From contig DHHM01000010.1 of NCBI GenBank assembly GCA_002403305.1, positions 62,001 through 126,000 on the forward strand: 64,000 nucleotides of DNA, given 5' to 3'. The notes beneath the pieces were generated by a model, which ran no database searches, had not been told where the DNA came from, and saw only the letters and a list, made by a program, of their open reading frames with translations. The stretch's first letter is position 1. Each line of letters begins with the position of its first letter. Below are positions 53,903 through 62,261 of the stretch, in pieces. Source of the DNA: Bacteroidales bacterium UBA4772. GTDB taxonomy: Bacteria > Bacteroidota > Bacteroidia > Bacteroidales > VadinHA17. Both the position numbers and the translations under genes were made by a program.

Positions 53903-55569
53903 AATAGTCCGCTTATCTGTCCGTTACTGTCGATGTCAATCTTCTCGGCCGAAGGTGTTCCGGGCAATCCCGGCATGCGCATTATTGCCCCGGCAATGGG
54001 AACCACGAATCCTGCACCTGATGAGAGCTCCACCCTCCGGATGCGCACGGTGAAATCCCTGGGGCGGTTACGCAGGGTCTGATCATCGGAGAGCGACTTC
54101 TGGGTCTTGGCGATGCAGACGGCAAGATCGTCAAGCCCCAGCTCACCGATCTTTTTCATCTGATCCTTCGCCTCAAGGGTATACTCTACATTTCTTGCCC
54201 CGTACATCAGCGAGGCTATGGTTTCGATCTTCTTCTCTATGCTCCATGACATATCATAAAGGGGTGTGAAACAGTCGGTGCATGAATCGGCAGCCTCGAT
54301 GACAGCTTTGGCAAGCTCGACAGCCCCCTTGCCTCCCTCTGCCCAGGCAGTATTGACAGCCACCCTTACATTGTGTTCTTCACAGTACTTCGTCAGAAGC
54401 TCAATTTCAGCATCGGTATCGGAGCTGAAACGGTTGACGGCAACCACAGGCCGGAAACCGTAGTAGTGCATGTTCTCAATATGCTTGTCGAGATTCTCAA
54501 ATCCCTTGCTGAGAGCATCGAGGTTTTCATTCCCCAGCTCCGACAGCTTCATGCCACCATGGTATTTAAGCGCCCTGACGGTGGCGACAATTACTACAGC
54601 ATTGGTTTTGAGCTTACCGACCTGCGACTTGATGTTGAAGAATTTCTCAGCGCCCAGTTCGCTTGCAAAACCGGCTTCGGTGACCACATAATCACTCAGG
54701 GAGAGGCCCATGCGGGTTGCCAGTATTGAATTGGTGCCCTGCGCTATGTTGGCAAAGGGTCCGCCGTGGATAATGGCCGGTGTTCCCTCCAGCGTCTGTA
54801 CCAGATTGGGCTTGAGAGCATCCTTGAGCAGTGCCGCCATGGCACCCTGGGCTTTGAGGTCACGGGCATATATCACCTTGCCCTCGTAGGTGTATCCGAT
54901 GAAGATGTTGCCCAGACGCTGCTTCAGGTCATCAATGCCGGTGGCCAGGCAGAGTATGGCCATCACCTCCGAAGCCGCGGTGATGTCAAAACCGGTCTCC
55001 CGGGGCACCCCCTGGGATGTGCCACCCAGGCCGACCACTATGTCCCTCAGGGAACGGTCGTTCATGTCCATCACCCTCTTCCATGCTATGGTCCTGGGAT
55101 CAATGCCAAGATTACCGCTCTTCGACTGTATATTGTTGTCTATCATAGCAGAGAGGAGGTTGTGAGCCTTCTCCACGGCTGAGAGGTCCCCGGTAAAATG
55201 GAGGTTAATGTCTTCCATTGGTATCACCTGTGAGTAACCGCCGCCGGCAGCACCTCCCTTGATGCCGAACACCGGGCCGAGAGAGGGTTCGCGAAGCACC
55301 ACGGTAGCCTTCTTACCCATCTGGTTAAGACCCTGGGCCAGACCGATGGAGGTGGTTGTCTTACCTTCACCGGCAGGTGTCGGGGTGATTGCGGTAACCA
55401 GGATGAGCTTGGCGCGGGCAATTCTCTTTTCATCTATCAGTGTCAGCGGTAGCTTTGCCTTGTATTTTCCGTACAGTTCAAGGTCGTCAGCAGTGAGACC
55501 CAGCTTTTCGGCTACCTCAGCTACAGGCTTGATTTTGGCACTCTGTGCAATCTCGATGTCAGTTTTCAT
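53899..55569 (-). CDS. fhs: Formate--tetrahydrofolate ligase
   Basis: Makes 10-formyl-tetrahydrofolate from formate, ATP and tetrahydrofolate. 556 residues from the ATG at 55569, the family's usual length; an in-frame TTG at 55599 is in the leader and unlikely. Motifs: ATP loop TPAGEGKT at 64-71, REPSLGPVFGIKGGAAGGGYSQVIPMEDINLHFTGD and GGPFANIAQGTNS. It supports one-carbon supply together with the glycine cleavage P-protein found at 27.6-30.5 kb. The stop overlaps the presumed mobA start. The leader contains two large hairpin repeats. Confidence 0.95.
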   Translation of the reverse strand: MKTDIEIAQSAKIKPVAEVAEKLGLTADDLELYGKYKAKLPLTLIDEKRIARAKLILVTAITPTPAGEGKTTTSIGLAQGLNQMGKKATVVLREPSLGPVFGIKGGAAGGGYSQVIPMEDINLHFTGDLSAVEKAHNLLSAMIDNNIQSKSGNLGIDPRTIAWKRVMDMNDRSLRDIVVGLGGTSQGVPRETGFDITAASEVMAILCLATGIDDLKQRLGNIFIGYTYEGKVIYARDLKAQGAMAALLKDALKPNLVQTLEGTPAIIHGGPFANIAQGTNSILATRMGLSLSDYVVTEAGFASELGAEKFFNIKSQVGKLKTNAVVIVATVRALKYHGGMKLSELGNENLDALSKGFENLDKHIENMHYYGFRPVVAVNRFSSDTDAEIELLTKYCEEHNVRVAVNTAWAEGGKGAVELAKAVIEAADSCTDCFTPLYDMSWSIEKKIETIASLMYGARNVEYTLEAKDQMKKIGELGLDDLAVCIAKTQKSLSDDQTLRNRPRDFTVRIRRVELSSGAGFVVPIAGAIMRMPGLPGTPSAEKIDIDSNGQISGLF

Positions 55570-55593
55570 TCGTTTATTTGATATTTTTTTATT

Positions 55594-55762
55594 GGTCAAA
55601 TGGAACTTGCATGAATTCTTTTTATTATCAAAACCAGTTGCGGGTTACTGCTCATGTAAGTTTCATTAGATTATTTAATTATTATTTCATAGGTCTAATG
55701 GAACTTACATGTAGTAAAATAATCATTTTCTTTTGCTGGTTACTGCTCATGTAAGTTTCATT
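55594..55762. repeat. Two tandem long-hairpin units upstream of fhs
   Basis: Unit A: arms 55599-55613 and 55653-55667. Unit B: arms 55697-55711 and 55748-55762. Each left arm is AATGGAACTT(G/A)CATG and each right arm is CATGTAAGTTTCATT. The right arms sit in an identical 25-base direct repeat (55643-55667 and 55738-55762), and the left arms in GGTC(A/T)AATGGAACTT(G/A)CATG. As plus-strand RNA both 15-bp stems pair fully with G-U allowed. The spacing is about 97 bases and the surroundings are very A+T-rich. Confidence 0.88.
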
Positions 55763-55779
55763 GATGCTTTTTATTTACT

Positions 55780-55787
55780 CAAATATA
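55780..55787 (-). promoter_or_regulatory. Bacteroidota -7 promoter box for fhs-mobA
   Basis: The minus strand reads TATATTTG, an exact TAnnTTTG match. If used, the fhs leader is about 205 bases and includes both hairpin units. The A+T-rich setting raises the chance of a coincidental match. Confidence 0.45.
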
Positions 55788-55848
55788 TATCTATTCACTC
55801 AGAGAGAACAAATAAACATTGTGAAAGTTTAGTTCAACAACAATCCTG

Positions 55849-57360
55849 TTACAAAATTTCCCTGTAGTCGGGCGGGGCTGCCATCCTCAATCTCCACTGC
55901 CTGTGATATCCGTTGTTGACCCTGCTGCCCAGGTTATTGACAAACCCCAGGGCGACACCGCGATATCGGACCAGCACCCTTCCTTCCGGCATTCTCTCCG
56001 GCCGCATCGGTTCCAGTCTCAGATAAGCCAGAGCCTCATCGCGGGAGAGGTCATGTTCAGCAAAAGTACCCGGAATGCGCCTCACTGACATTGCCAGGTC
56101 ATGGGCGGGAATCAGAATACTGTTTTTGATATCGCCGATCATCGTCCCGTACTTGATGACGTTCAGTGATCCGCTGAGCTGTGACATGAGTCCGGCATCC
56201 GCCGCCAGGGCGATGATCCTGCCGTCACTGACTGTCAGCCTCTCCCTCCCGAAAGAGGCCAGTGACTCCGCCACCTCATAAGCTTTAGCAGAGGGTTGCA
56301 TACCGGCACGGCTATCCCGACTCATATTACCGCCCGGATGGCGGCTGCCGGTTTTGCGGTTCTCACGACTTCCCTGAATCCGGTCCTCCCGGCCACCGGT
56401 GTTGAGGCTCCCGGTGTTGCGACTCCCGAAGCTGCGGTCCCCGGAACCGGGGATCTCGTTATTGGGGCTCTTGTTATTGGGGGTCTCGCGCTTGCGCAGT
56501 GCGGCAATGAAGAAACCCTCGCCCCTGACCCTGCCGGGGTGAAAGCCGTAACCGGTCACACCCCTGTACCCGATCTCCGTGATCCCATCCATACCCTTGA
56601 TGTCAGCAGCTATCGGCTCCGCGCCGGTGTTTTCACCCAGCCACGATACGTTGTGCTCATTCTCTGCAGGGTTGAAGGTGCAGGTGGAGTATATGAAGAT
56701 ACCTCCCGGTCTGAGCGCCTGCCATGCTTCCATGACTATCCTGCGCTGCCTCTCACTGCATAGACTGGCGTTCGACGGAGACCACTCCTGCACCGCAACG
56801 GGGGAACGGAACATCCCCTCACCAGAACACGGCGCGTCAGCAACAATGACATCGAAGAAATCCTTAAGAACTGCAAAACGTGAAGGATCGCTCTGCGTCA
56901 CAACAGTATTGCCTATGCCCCACTTTGTTATGTTTTCTGCAAGTACGGCGGCCCTTGAACCGATGACCTCATTGGCCACCAGCACTCCGTCGTCACCGAT
57001 AAGCGACGACAGGTGTGTGCTCTTGCCTCCCGGGGCACCGCAGAGATCAAGGACGCGGAGGCCACTGCGGCCTGCTGTCAGCTGCCGGAAGAGCTCCCCG
57101 GTGAACATGCCCGATGATTCCTGAGGGTAGTAGACGCCGGCATGAAATAGCGGATCAGGAGCAAAGAGAGGCTTGCCGGGCAGATAAAAGCCGTCCGGCT
57201 CCCACTGTACCCTCTCGTACCCGGTGACAGGATAATGCCACTTGCGCAGATTGACACGTACCGACTGCCCTGCCGGCTGCTGCAAGGCAGCGGTGAGTCC
57301 TGCCGCATTGATGTAAGGCTGACTGGCTAACCGCTCCAGAAATTTCTCAGGCAACATCAT
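55849..57360 (-). CDS. RsmF/NSUN-family rRNA cytosine-C5 methyltransferase
   Basis: 503 residues from the ATG at 57360 (57357 is also possible; an upstream TTG lies in the promoter box). SAM-dependent RNA m5C methyltransferase: VLDLCGAPGGKSTHLSSLI, the catalytic DAPCSGEGMFR and the releasing cysteine in YSTCTFNPAENE. The C-terminal third (RLEPMRPERMPEGRVLVRYRGVALGFVNNLG) is the RsmF-type accessory domain. Between them lies a low-complexity Asn/Gly/Ser/Arg insert, partly made of five-residue repeats. The likely target is 16S rRNA (C1407 in E. coli). Confidence 0.9.
   Translation of the reverse strand: MMLPEKFLERLASQPYINAAGLTAALQQPAGQSVRVNLRKWHYPVTGYERVQWEPDGFYLPGKPLFAPDPLFHAGVYYPQESSGMFTGELFRQLTAGRSGLRVLDLCGAPGGKSTHLSSLIGDDGVLVANEVIGSRAAVLAENITKWGIGNTVVTQSDPSRFAVLKDFFDVIVADAPCSGEGMFRSPVAVQEWSPSNASLCSERQRRIVMEAWQALRPGGIFIYSTCTFNPAENEHNVSWLGENTGAEPIAADIKGMDGITEIGYRGVTGYGFHPGRVRGEGFFIAALRKRETPNNKSPNNEIPGSGDRSFGSRNTGSLNTGGREDRIQGSRENRKTGSRHPGGNMSRDSRAGMQPSAKAYEVAESLASFGRERLTVSDGRIIALAADAGLMSQLSGSLNVIKYGTMIGDIKNSILIPAHDLAMSVRRIPGTFAEHDLSRDEALAYLRLEPMRPERMPEGRVLVRYRGVALGFVNNLGSRVNNGYHRQWRLRMAAPPDYREIL
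56398..56487 (-). repeat. Six degenerate 15-bp tandem repeats inside the rRNA methyltransferase gene
   Basis: Successive 15-base units from 56398 to 56487 follow the plus-strand pattern GGTGTTG.GGCTCCC to GTTATTGGGG.TCT.. On the coding strand they give five-residue steps (ETPNN, KSPNN, EIPGS, GDRSF, GSRNT, GSLNT). In frame, so length change is tolerated. Confidence 0.75.
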
Positions 57361-57375
57361 CCGTAACTCTTCCGG

Positions 57376-57383
57376 CAAAGATA
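57376..57383 (-). promoter_or_regulatory. Bacteroidota -7 promoter box for the rRNA methyltransferase gene
   Basis: The minus strand reads TATCTTTG, an exact TAnnTTTG match, 16 bases from the ATG at 57360. It sits in the 32-base gap after the CDF gene, so the methyltransferase can be transcribed separately. Confidence 0.65.
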
Positions 57384-57392
57384 ACCAATTGC

Positions 57393-58016
57393 CTATGCTA
57401 TCAGCTCACGTCCTGAGTCTCTGAGCAATCCGACCGACCATTTGATGATTACGGCAGAGCTGATGAGTGCGGCTATTGCATCAACATATGGCAGACCCCA
57501 GATCATCGCTGTCACCAGGCCAAGGATGGCAGCCATGCTCGTAACAGCATCAGCAAGCACATGAAGGTATGCCGCCCGCATATTATGGTCCTTCTCCTCA
57601 TTATCATGATGCAGAAGAAAGGCACTCAACACGTTAACGCCAAGACCGATGACAGCTATCATTATGGCTTCCCTGTATTCAATGACGCGTGGGTTGATGA
57701 ACCGTCCAATGGCACCGGCAATGATCATGCCTGCAAAAATCAACAGTATGAGTCCGCTGGTATAACCGGCGAGGGTGAGGATCTTATCCTTATTGCCGGC
57801 AAAGGAGGGTTTTGCCGACAGCCTCTGCACCAGCACATAGGCAACCCAACTGAGGCCTATGGCCAGCACATGGGAGCCCATGTGAATGCCGTCGGCCAGC
57901 AGAGCCATGGAGCCGGTAAGCCGTCCTGCGATGATCTCCACGACCATGGTGGCCGCCGTAAGTAATACCACCCACCCGGTCCTCTTCCGGTTCTTTTCAA
58001 TTGCTGTCACATCCAA
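57393..58016 (-). CDS. Cation diffusion facilitator (DmeF/CzcD-like) lacking the C-terminal domain
   Basis: 207 residues with six membrane helices. Metal-site residues occur in helix 2 (LLADGIHMGSHVLAI, D42 and H45) and helix 5 (YLHVLADAVTSMAAI), plus a His-containing loop (LLHHDNEEKDHNM) as in DmeF-type exporters. CDF proteins are usually near 300 residues. This one ends right after helix 6 (SGRELIA), so the cytoplasmic dimerisation domain is absent. No frameshifted remainder follows. There is no in-frame ATG; the start is TTG 58016 or GTG 58010. Likely metals are Zn, Co, Ni or Fe. Confidence 0.82.
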   Translation of the reverse strand: MDVTAIEKNRKRTGWVVLLTAATMVVEIIAGRLTGSMALLADGIHMGSHVLAIGLSWVAYVLVQRLSAKPSFAGNKDKILTLAGYTSGLILLIFAGMIIAGAIGRFINPRVIEYREAIMIAVIGLGVNVLSAFLLHHDNEEKDHNMRAAYLHVLADAVTSMAAILGLVTAMIWGLPYVDAIAALISSAVIIKWSVGLLRDSGRELIA

Positions 58017-58199
58017 GAAACGATAAAAGCCCCCTTATTGTTTACTCATCAGTCCTGACCTCCCTGCCTCTCAGCCTGATGAACATAGAGTCCTTAATTC
58101 ATTTATTCGTTTGTCTTGATTCCACTGCCTCTCATTCTGAGACACCCGTAGCCCTCAACTTATTTATTCCTTAATTCTGACCTCCCTGCCAGTCAGCCT
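58017..58199 (-). repeat. 61-bp tandem triplication of the GH3 gene 3' end
   Basis: Segments 58139-58199, 58078-58138 and 58017-58077 align without gaps over 61 bases each; the segment copying the C-terminal codons and stop is the best conserved. On the minus strand the first copy encodes RLTGREVRIKE-stop of the GH3 protein. The later copies read RMRGSGIKTNE-stop and RLRGREVRTDE-stop outside the gene. Confidence 0.85.
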
Positions 58200-60797
58200 C
58201 AGGCGAGCCGTCGCCACACCGGTGAACTGAGAATCTGACGAACCTGTGAAGCCCGGCTGTTTTCCTCCCACGGCCACGGTGAACCATCCGGGTTCGATGA
58301 CCCTCTCCTCCTTATCATCGATTATCGAGAACTGCTCTGCACTTATGACGAACTCAACCACGCGGCTCTCTCCGGGTTCAAGGCGGATCCGCCGGAACCC
58401 GGCAAGCTGGCGGACAGGTCGCGGTGTCGATGCCTTCTCATCTGCCAGGTAGAGCTGCACCACCTCATCGCCGGCCATATTTCCGGTGTTGGTGACGGTG
58501 ACCTTCAGGCTCACATCACTGCCTGCCACAGACTTCTCCGGCATCTCAAAACCAGAGTACCCAAAGGTGGTATAGCTCAGCCCGTAACCAAATGGATACA
58601 ACGGCTCGCCGGTGAAGTACCTGTATGTGCGGTTGGTCATATCATACTCATCAAAGGGCGGCAGCTGGTCAACCGACCTGTAGTATGTCACCGGCAGGCG
58701 CCCGGCAGGATTATAGTCGCCGAATATCACATCGGCAACGGCACTGCCTCCCTCAACGCCGGGATATCCGGCCAGCAGCACAGCAGCAGCCTTCTCCTCA
58801 GCCTGCAGCGAAGCTATGGGACTGCCGTTCATCAGCACCACGATAACCGGCTTGCCTGTGGCCAGCACCGCCTCCAGCAGCTCCTCCTGTATGGCCGGCA
58901 GGCTGAGAGAGGTACGGTCGCCCCCTTCAAAACCCTCGAGCTTCACTCTCATCTCCTCACCCTCGAGGCGGGGGGAGAGTCCCAGAACCATTATGACGGC
59001 ATCAGCCTCCGAGGCTGCCTTCACTGCCTCGCCAACCATGTCACCGCGGGGCATGCACCAGAGCAGCTCCATATCGGCATCACCGATGTGGTTGCGGTAG
59101 AAGAGCTCTACCCGGTACTTCTCCCCTGCCCTGAACTCCACAGGCACACCCCTGACAGCGGCATGATGATCATGGAAATATGAAAGCAGCGTGTCTCCGT
59201 CAAGAAGGATGTCATATCCCGATGAGCCCCAGGTGCCGAGATAGTAAGTGCCGGTCACCGGCGGCACCAGGTCTGCCACCCAGTGTATGCCGAAGTCGTT
59301 CACCGGCATGAGCGGGTGAGGAGAATCATTGTCCCAGTAAAAGTCTATCATATCGTCCGTGCGGCTGAAGAGCGGCTCTCCCTCCATTGTACGGCTGGTA
59401 TAGTATGCCCCCTCAACTCCCTGGCGCCCGTCAGGAGTGCGGAAGTAACGTGAAGGCACCGGCGTGAGGTTATGTATTCCCGGTGCCAGGTCGCTCCCCT
59501 CTGCGTATATTATCTCAGCCTCAGGCCGTAGTTTGGCCTTAATGCCTTCAAGAACACTCACCGGGTTCTTCGGTATCCCGTTATAGTTACCTACAAGCAC
59601 CTCATGGCTGGCGGCGTTGGGACCGATGACGGCCACCCTCTTTATGTCACGGCTCAGAGGCAGGGTGTTGTTGCTGTTCTTCAGCAGCACAACAGACTCC
59701 TGTGCCGCCTTCCCTGCCAGCGACCGGTTGTAATCGGAGCAATTGGCCCGGTAAGGTATCTGAGCATACTCAACAATGCTGTCAGGGTCAAACATGCCGA
59801 GACGGAACCGTGCCGTCATCAACCTTTTTACTGCCCTGTCAATATCCTCCTCAGAGGCCAGTCCCCTCCTCACTGCTTCGGTCAGATGCCTGTAATCGAC
59901 CCCGCACTCCAGGTCAGTGCCGGCTTTCAGTGCCAGTGCCGCCGCCTCTGCCGGTCCTGCGGCATATCCCTGGAAATTGTAAAAATCGGATACCGCCCAG
60001 CAGTCGGAGACGATATAACCGTCAAATCCCCACTCGTTCCTTAGAATGCCATATAGCTCCTCACTCGCGCAGGCCGGGTGTCCGCGAAACTGGTTGTAGG
60101 CTCCCATTATGGAGTATACGCCGCCCTCCCTGACCAGTGTGCGGAAGGCAGGCAGATAGGTCTCACGCAGATCGCGCTCGCTGATCACCGCATTGAACTC
60201 ATGCCTTATAGGCTCGGGACCGGAGTGCACGGCATAGTGCTTGGCCGTGGCGATGGTCTTGAAATATCTCGGATCGGAGCCCTGCATCCCCTGCACAAAG
60301 CGCAGTCCCATACGGCCGGTGAGGTACGGGTCCTCGCCGTATGTCTCCTGTCCCCTGCCCCAGCGCGGATCGCGAAAGATATTGATGTTGGGCGACCAGA
60401 ATGTCAGCCCGTGATAGATTGAGCGGTCGCCCCTGCGGACGAACTCATGGTGTTTGGCCCTGGCCTCATCGGAGATGGCGTTGGCAACGTCGAGCATCAG
60501 CTCCTCATCCCAGCTGTTGGCGATGGTGATCGACTGAGGAAAAACGGTGGCATACCCGGCACGGGCGACGCCGTGCAGAGCCTCGTTCCACCAGTTGTAT
60601 TCCGGAACACCCAGCCGGGGAATGGCAGGGGCAGTATAGAGCAGCTGCGCCGCCTTCTCCTCCAGGGTCATACGGCCGACAAGGTCATCGACACGCTCCT
60701 CAAACGGGAGGTCAGCATTTAACCAGGTGGGACCCTGAGCATACTGGGCATTCATTATCGAAAATAAGAGAATCAAAAAAAACACTTTCTTTTTCAT
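58164..60797 (-). CDS. bglX: Glycoside hydrolase family 3 beta-glucosidase with PA14 domain
   Basis: 877 residues from the ATG at 60797, which begins a signal peptide (MKKKVFFLILLFSIMNAQYAQG); the ATG at 60812 would add five residues, and longer open-frame starts cross the divergent promoter. N-terminal TIM barrel with the nucleophile aspartate in GYIVSDCWAVSDF. The alpha/beta sandwich domain is interrupted by a PA14 insert (EGAYYTSRTMEGEPLFSR to ADMELLWCMP) that typically narrows the active site. A C-terminal fibronectin-type-III-like domain follows. Periplasmic removal of glucose or xylose units is likely. The stop lies in a 61-bp triplication. Confidence 0.93.
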   Translation of the reverse strand: MKKKVFFLILLFSIMNAQYAQGPTWLNADLPFEERVDDLVGRMTLEEKAAQLLYTAPAIPRLGVPEYNWWNEALHGVARAGYATVFPQSITIANSWDEELMLDVANAISDEARAKHHEFVRRGDRSIYHGLTFWSPNINIFRDPRWGRGQETYGEDPYLTGRMGLRFVQGMQGSDPRYFKTIATAKHYAVHSGPEPIRHEFNAVISERDLRETYLPAFRTLVREGGVYSIMGAYNQFRGHPACASEELYGILRNEWGFDGYIVSDCWAVSDFYNFQGYAAGPAEAAALALKAGTDLECGVDYRHLTEAVRRGLASEEDIDRAVKRLMTARFRLGMFDPDSIVEYAQIPYRANCSDYNRSLAGKAAQESVVLLKNSNNTLPLSRDIKRVAVIGPNAASHEVLVGNYNGIPKNPVSVLEGIKAKLRPEAEIIYAEGSDLAPGIHNLTPVPSRYFRTPDGRQGVEGAYYTSRTMEGEPLFSRTDDMIDFYWDNDSPHPLMPVNDFGIHWVADLVPPVTGTYYLGTWGSSGYDILLDGDTLLSYFHDHHAAVRGVPVEFRAGEKYRVELFYRNHIGDADMELLWCMPRGDMVGEAVKAASEADAVIMVLGLSPRLEGEEMRVKLEGFEGGDRTSLSLPAIQEELLEAVLATGKPVIVVLMNGSPIASLQAEEKAAAVLLAGYPGVEGGSAVADVIFGDYNPAGRLPVTYYRSVDQLPPFDEYDMTNRTYRYFTGEPLYPFGYGLSYTTFGYSGFEMPEKSVAGSDVSLKVTVTNTGNMAGDEVVQLYLADEKASTPRPVRQLAGFRRIRLEPGESRVVEFVISAEQFSIIDDKEERVIEPGWFTVAVGGKQPGFTGSSDSQFTGVATARLRLTGREVRIKE

Positions 60798-60839
60798 CTT
60801 CGGAATATCCATTATATGAATGTTAAAGTTAGGATTTAT

Positions 60840-60847
60840 TACCTTTG
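60840..60847 (+). promoter_or_regulatory. Bacteroidota -7 promoter box for the oxidoreductase-DUF1080 operon
   Basis: TACCTTTG, an exact TAnnTTTG match, 49 bases before the ATG at 60896. It excludes an upstream in-frame start at 60845. Confidence 0.7.
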
Positions 60848-60895
60848 GAAAGAGCCATAATTGAACTTCCGAAAAATCCAAAATATAGTCAGACC

Positions 60896-62242
60896 ATGAG
60901 CAACAGAAGAGACTTCGTAAGAAACAGCCTCCTGGCTTCCGCCGGAATAGCCGGACTGGGATCAATGACGTCAGTCTACGGCATGCCCGGCACGAAAGTG
61001 AGTCCGTCAGACAGGATCAGAGTGGCTCTGATCGGCGGTCGTAACATGGGATGGTCAAACCTGGAGACATTCCTGAAATTTCCGCAGGTGGAGTGTGTTT
61101 CGATCTGTGACATAGATGATGAGTGGCTTTACAGGAGAGCCTCTGACGTTGAGAAGATCACCGGGAAAAAGCCTAAGCAGCTTGTTAAGGACTGGCAGAA
61201 AGTTACAGACAACCGTGATGTTGATGCAGTGATTGTTGCAACGCCTGACCACTGGCACTGCCTTCAGGCCATCGGGGCCATGGAGGCAGGTAAAGATGTC
61301 TATTGCGAAAAACCGCTCGCAAACTCAATTGCCGAGTGTGACGCCATGGTCAGGGCCGCAAGGAGACACAAAAGGGTAGTACAGACAGGACAGTGGCAGC
61401 GCAGCGACCCCCACTGGCAGGAGGCTGTCGCCTTCATTCATTCAGGTAAGCTGGGCCGGATAAGGACCGTAAAGGTATGGGCATATATGATATGGAAGAA
61501 GACCCTCCCCGTCCAACCTGACGGACCCGTTCCTCAGGGAGTAGACTACGAGATGTGGCTGGGCCCCGCCAGGCACAGGCCCTTCAACCCCAACCGCTTC
61601 CACTATAACTTCAGGTACTTCTGGGATTATGCCGGCGGACTGATGTCTGACTGGGGTGTGCATCTGCTCGACTACGCCCTGCTTGGTATGAAAGCTGACC
61701 TTCCCAGGGCAGTCTATACTGCGGGAGGCAAGTTTGCCTACCCGACTGATGCCATGGAGACACCTGACACCCTCCTGGCATCATATGTCTATGACGATTT
61801 TACAATCAGCTGGGACCATGCGTGCGGCGTCAAGGACGGGCCTTACGGTCGCGAGCACGGACTGGCATTCATTGGCGAGAACGGAACACTGGTGCTTGAC
61901 CGCAACGGATGGGAAGTGATACCGGAGGTAGACTCGGCACCCCGCATGGAGGCGGTACCACTGCAGACAAAGTCGGAGACCGTGGAGGGTCAGGCTGTCG
62001 CCGGCGGCGGGCTTTCTGCCCATGTGGTAAACTTCCTCGACTGCATGACAACCCGCAAACTGCCAAACGCTGATGTTGAGATAGGAGCCCGCGTTGCAAA
62101 GATGACACACCTCGCAAACGTCTCCTGCAGGCTCGGCAAACCACTCACATGGAATAATGCGGCAACCCGGTTCGGGGAGGATGATGCCAACGCACTTATG
62201 ATGCCATATTATAATGAACCATGGAAGTTCCCGCAATATTAA
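60896..62242 (+). CDS. Tat-exported Gfo/Idh/MocA-family oxidoreductase
   Basis: 448 residues. A twin-arginine signal (SNRRDFVRNSLLASAGIAGLG) indicates folded export with its NAD(P) cofactor bound. The Rossmann domain has RVALIGGRNMGWSN and the family marker EKPLANSIAECDAMV. The C-terminal alpha/beta domain includes WDYAGGLMSDWGVHLLDYALLGM. Such exported oxidoreductases act on sugars or sugar acids; some in Bacteroides oxidise glycosides at C3. The next gene encodes two DUF1080 domains, which fits that route. They are 19 bases apart. Confidence 0.9.
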   Translation: MSNRRDFVRNSLLASAGIAGLGSMTSVYGMPGTKVSPSDRIRVALIGGRNMGWSNLETFLKFPQVECVSICDIDDEWLYRRASDVEKITGKKPKQLVKDWQKVTDNRDVDAVIVATPDHWHCLQAIGAMEAGKDVYCEKPLANSIAECDAMVRAARRHKRVVQTGQWQRSDPHWQEAVAFIHSGKLGRIRTVKVWAYMIWKKTLPVQPDGPVPQGVDYEMWLGPARHRPFNPNRFHYNFRYFWDYAGGLMSDWGVHLLDYALLGMKADLPRAVYTAGGKFAYPTDAMETPDTLLASYVYDDFTISWDHACGVKDGPYGREHGLAFIGENGTLVLDRNGWEVIPEVDSAPRMEAVPLQTKSETVEGQAVAGGGLSAHVVNFLDCMTTRKLPNADVEIGARVAKMTHLANVSCRLGKPLTWNNAATRFGEDDANALMMPYYNEPWKFPQY

Positions 62243-62261
62243 CCAAACAGCATTTTTAAAA

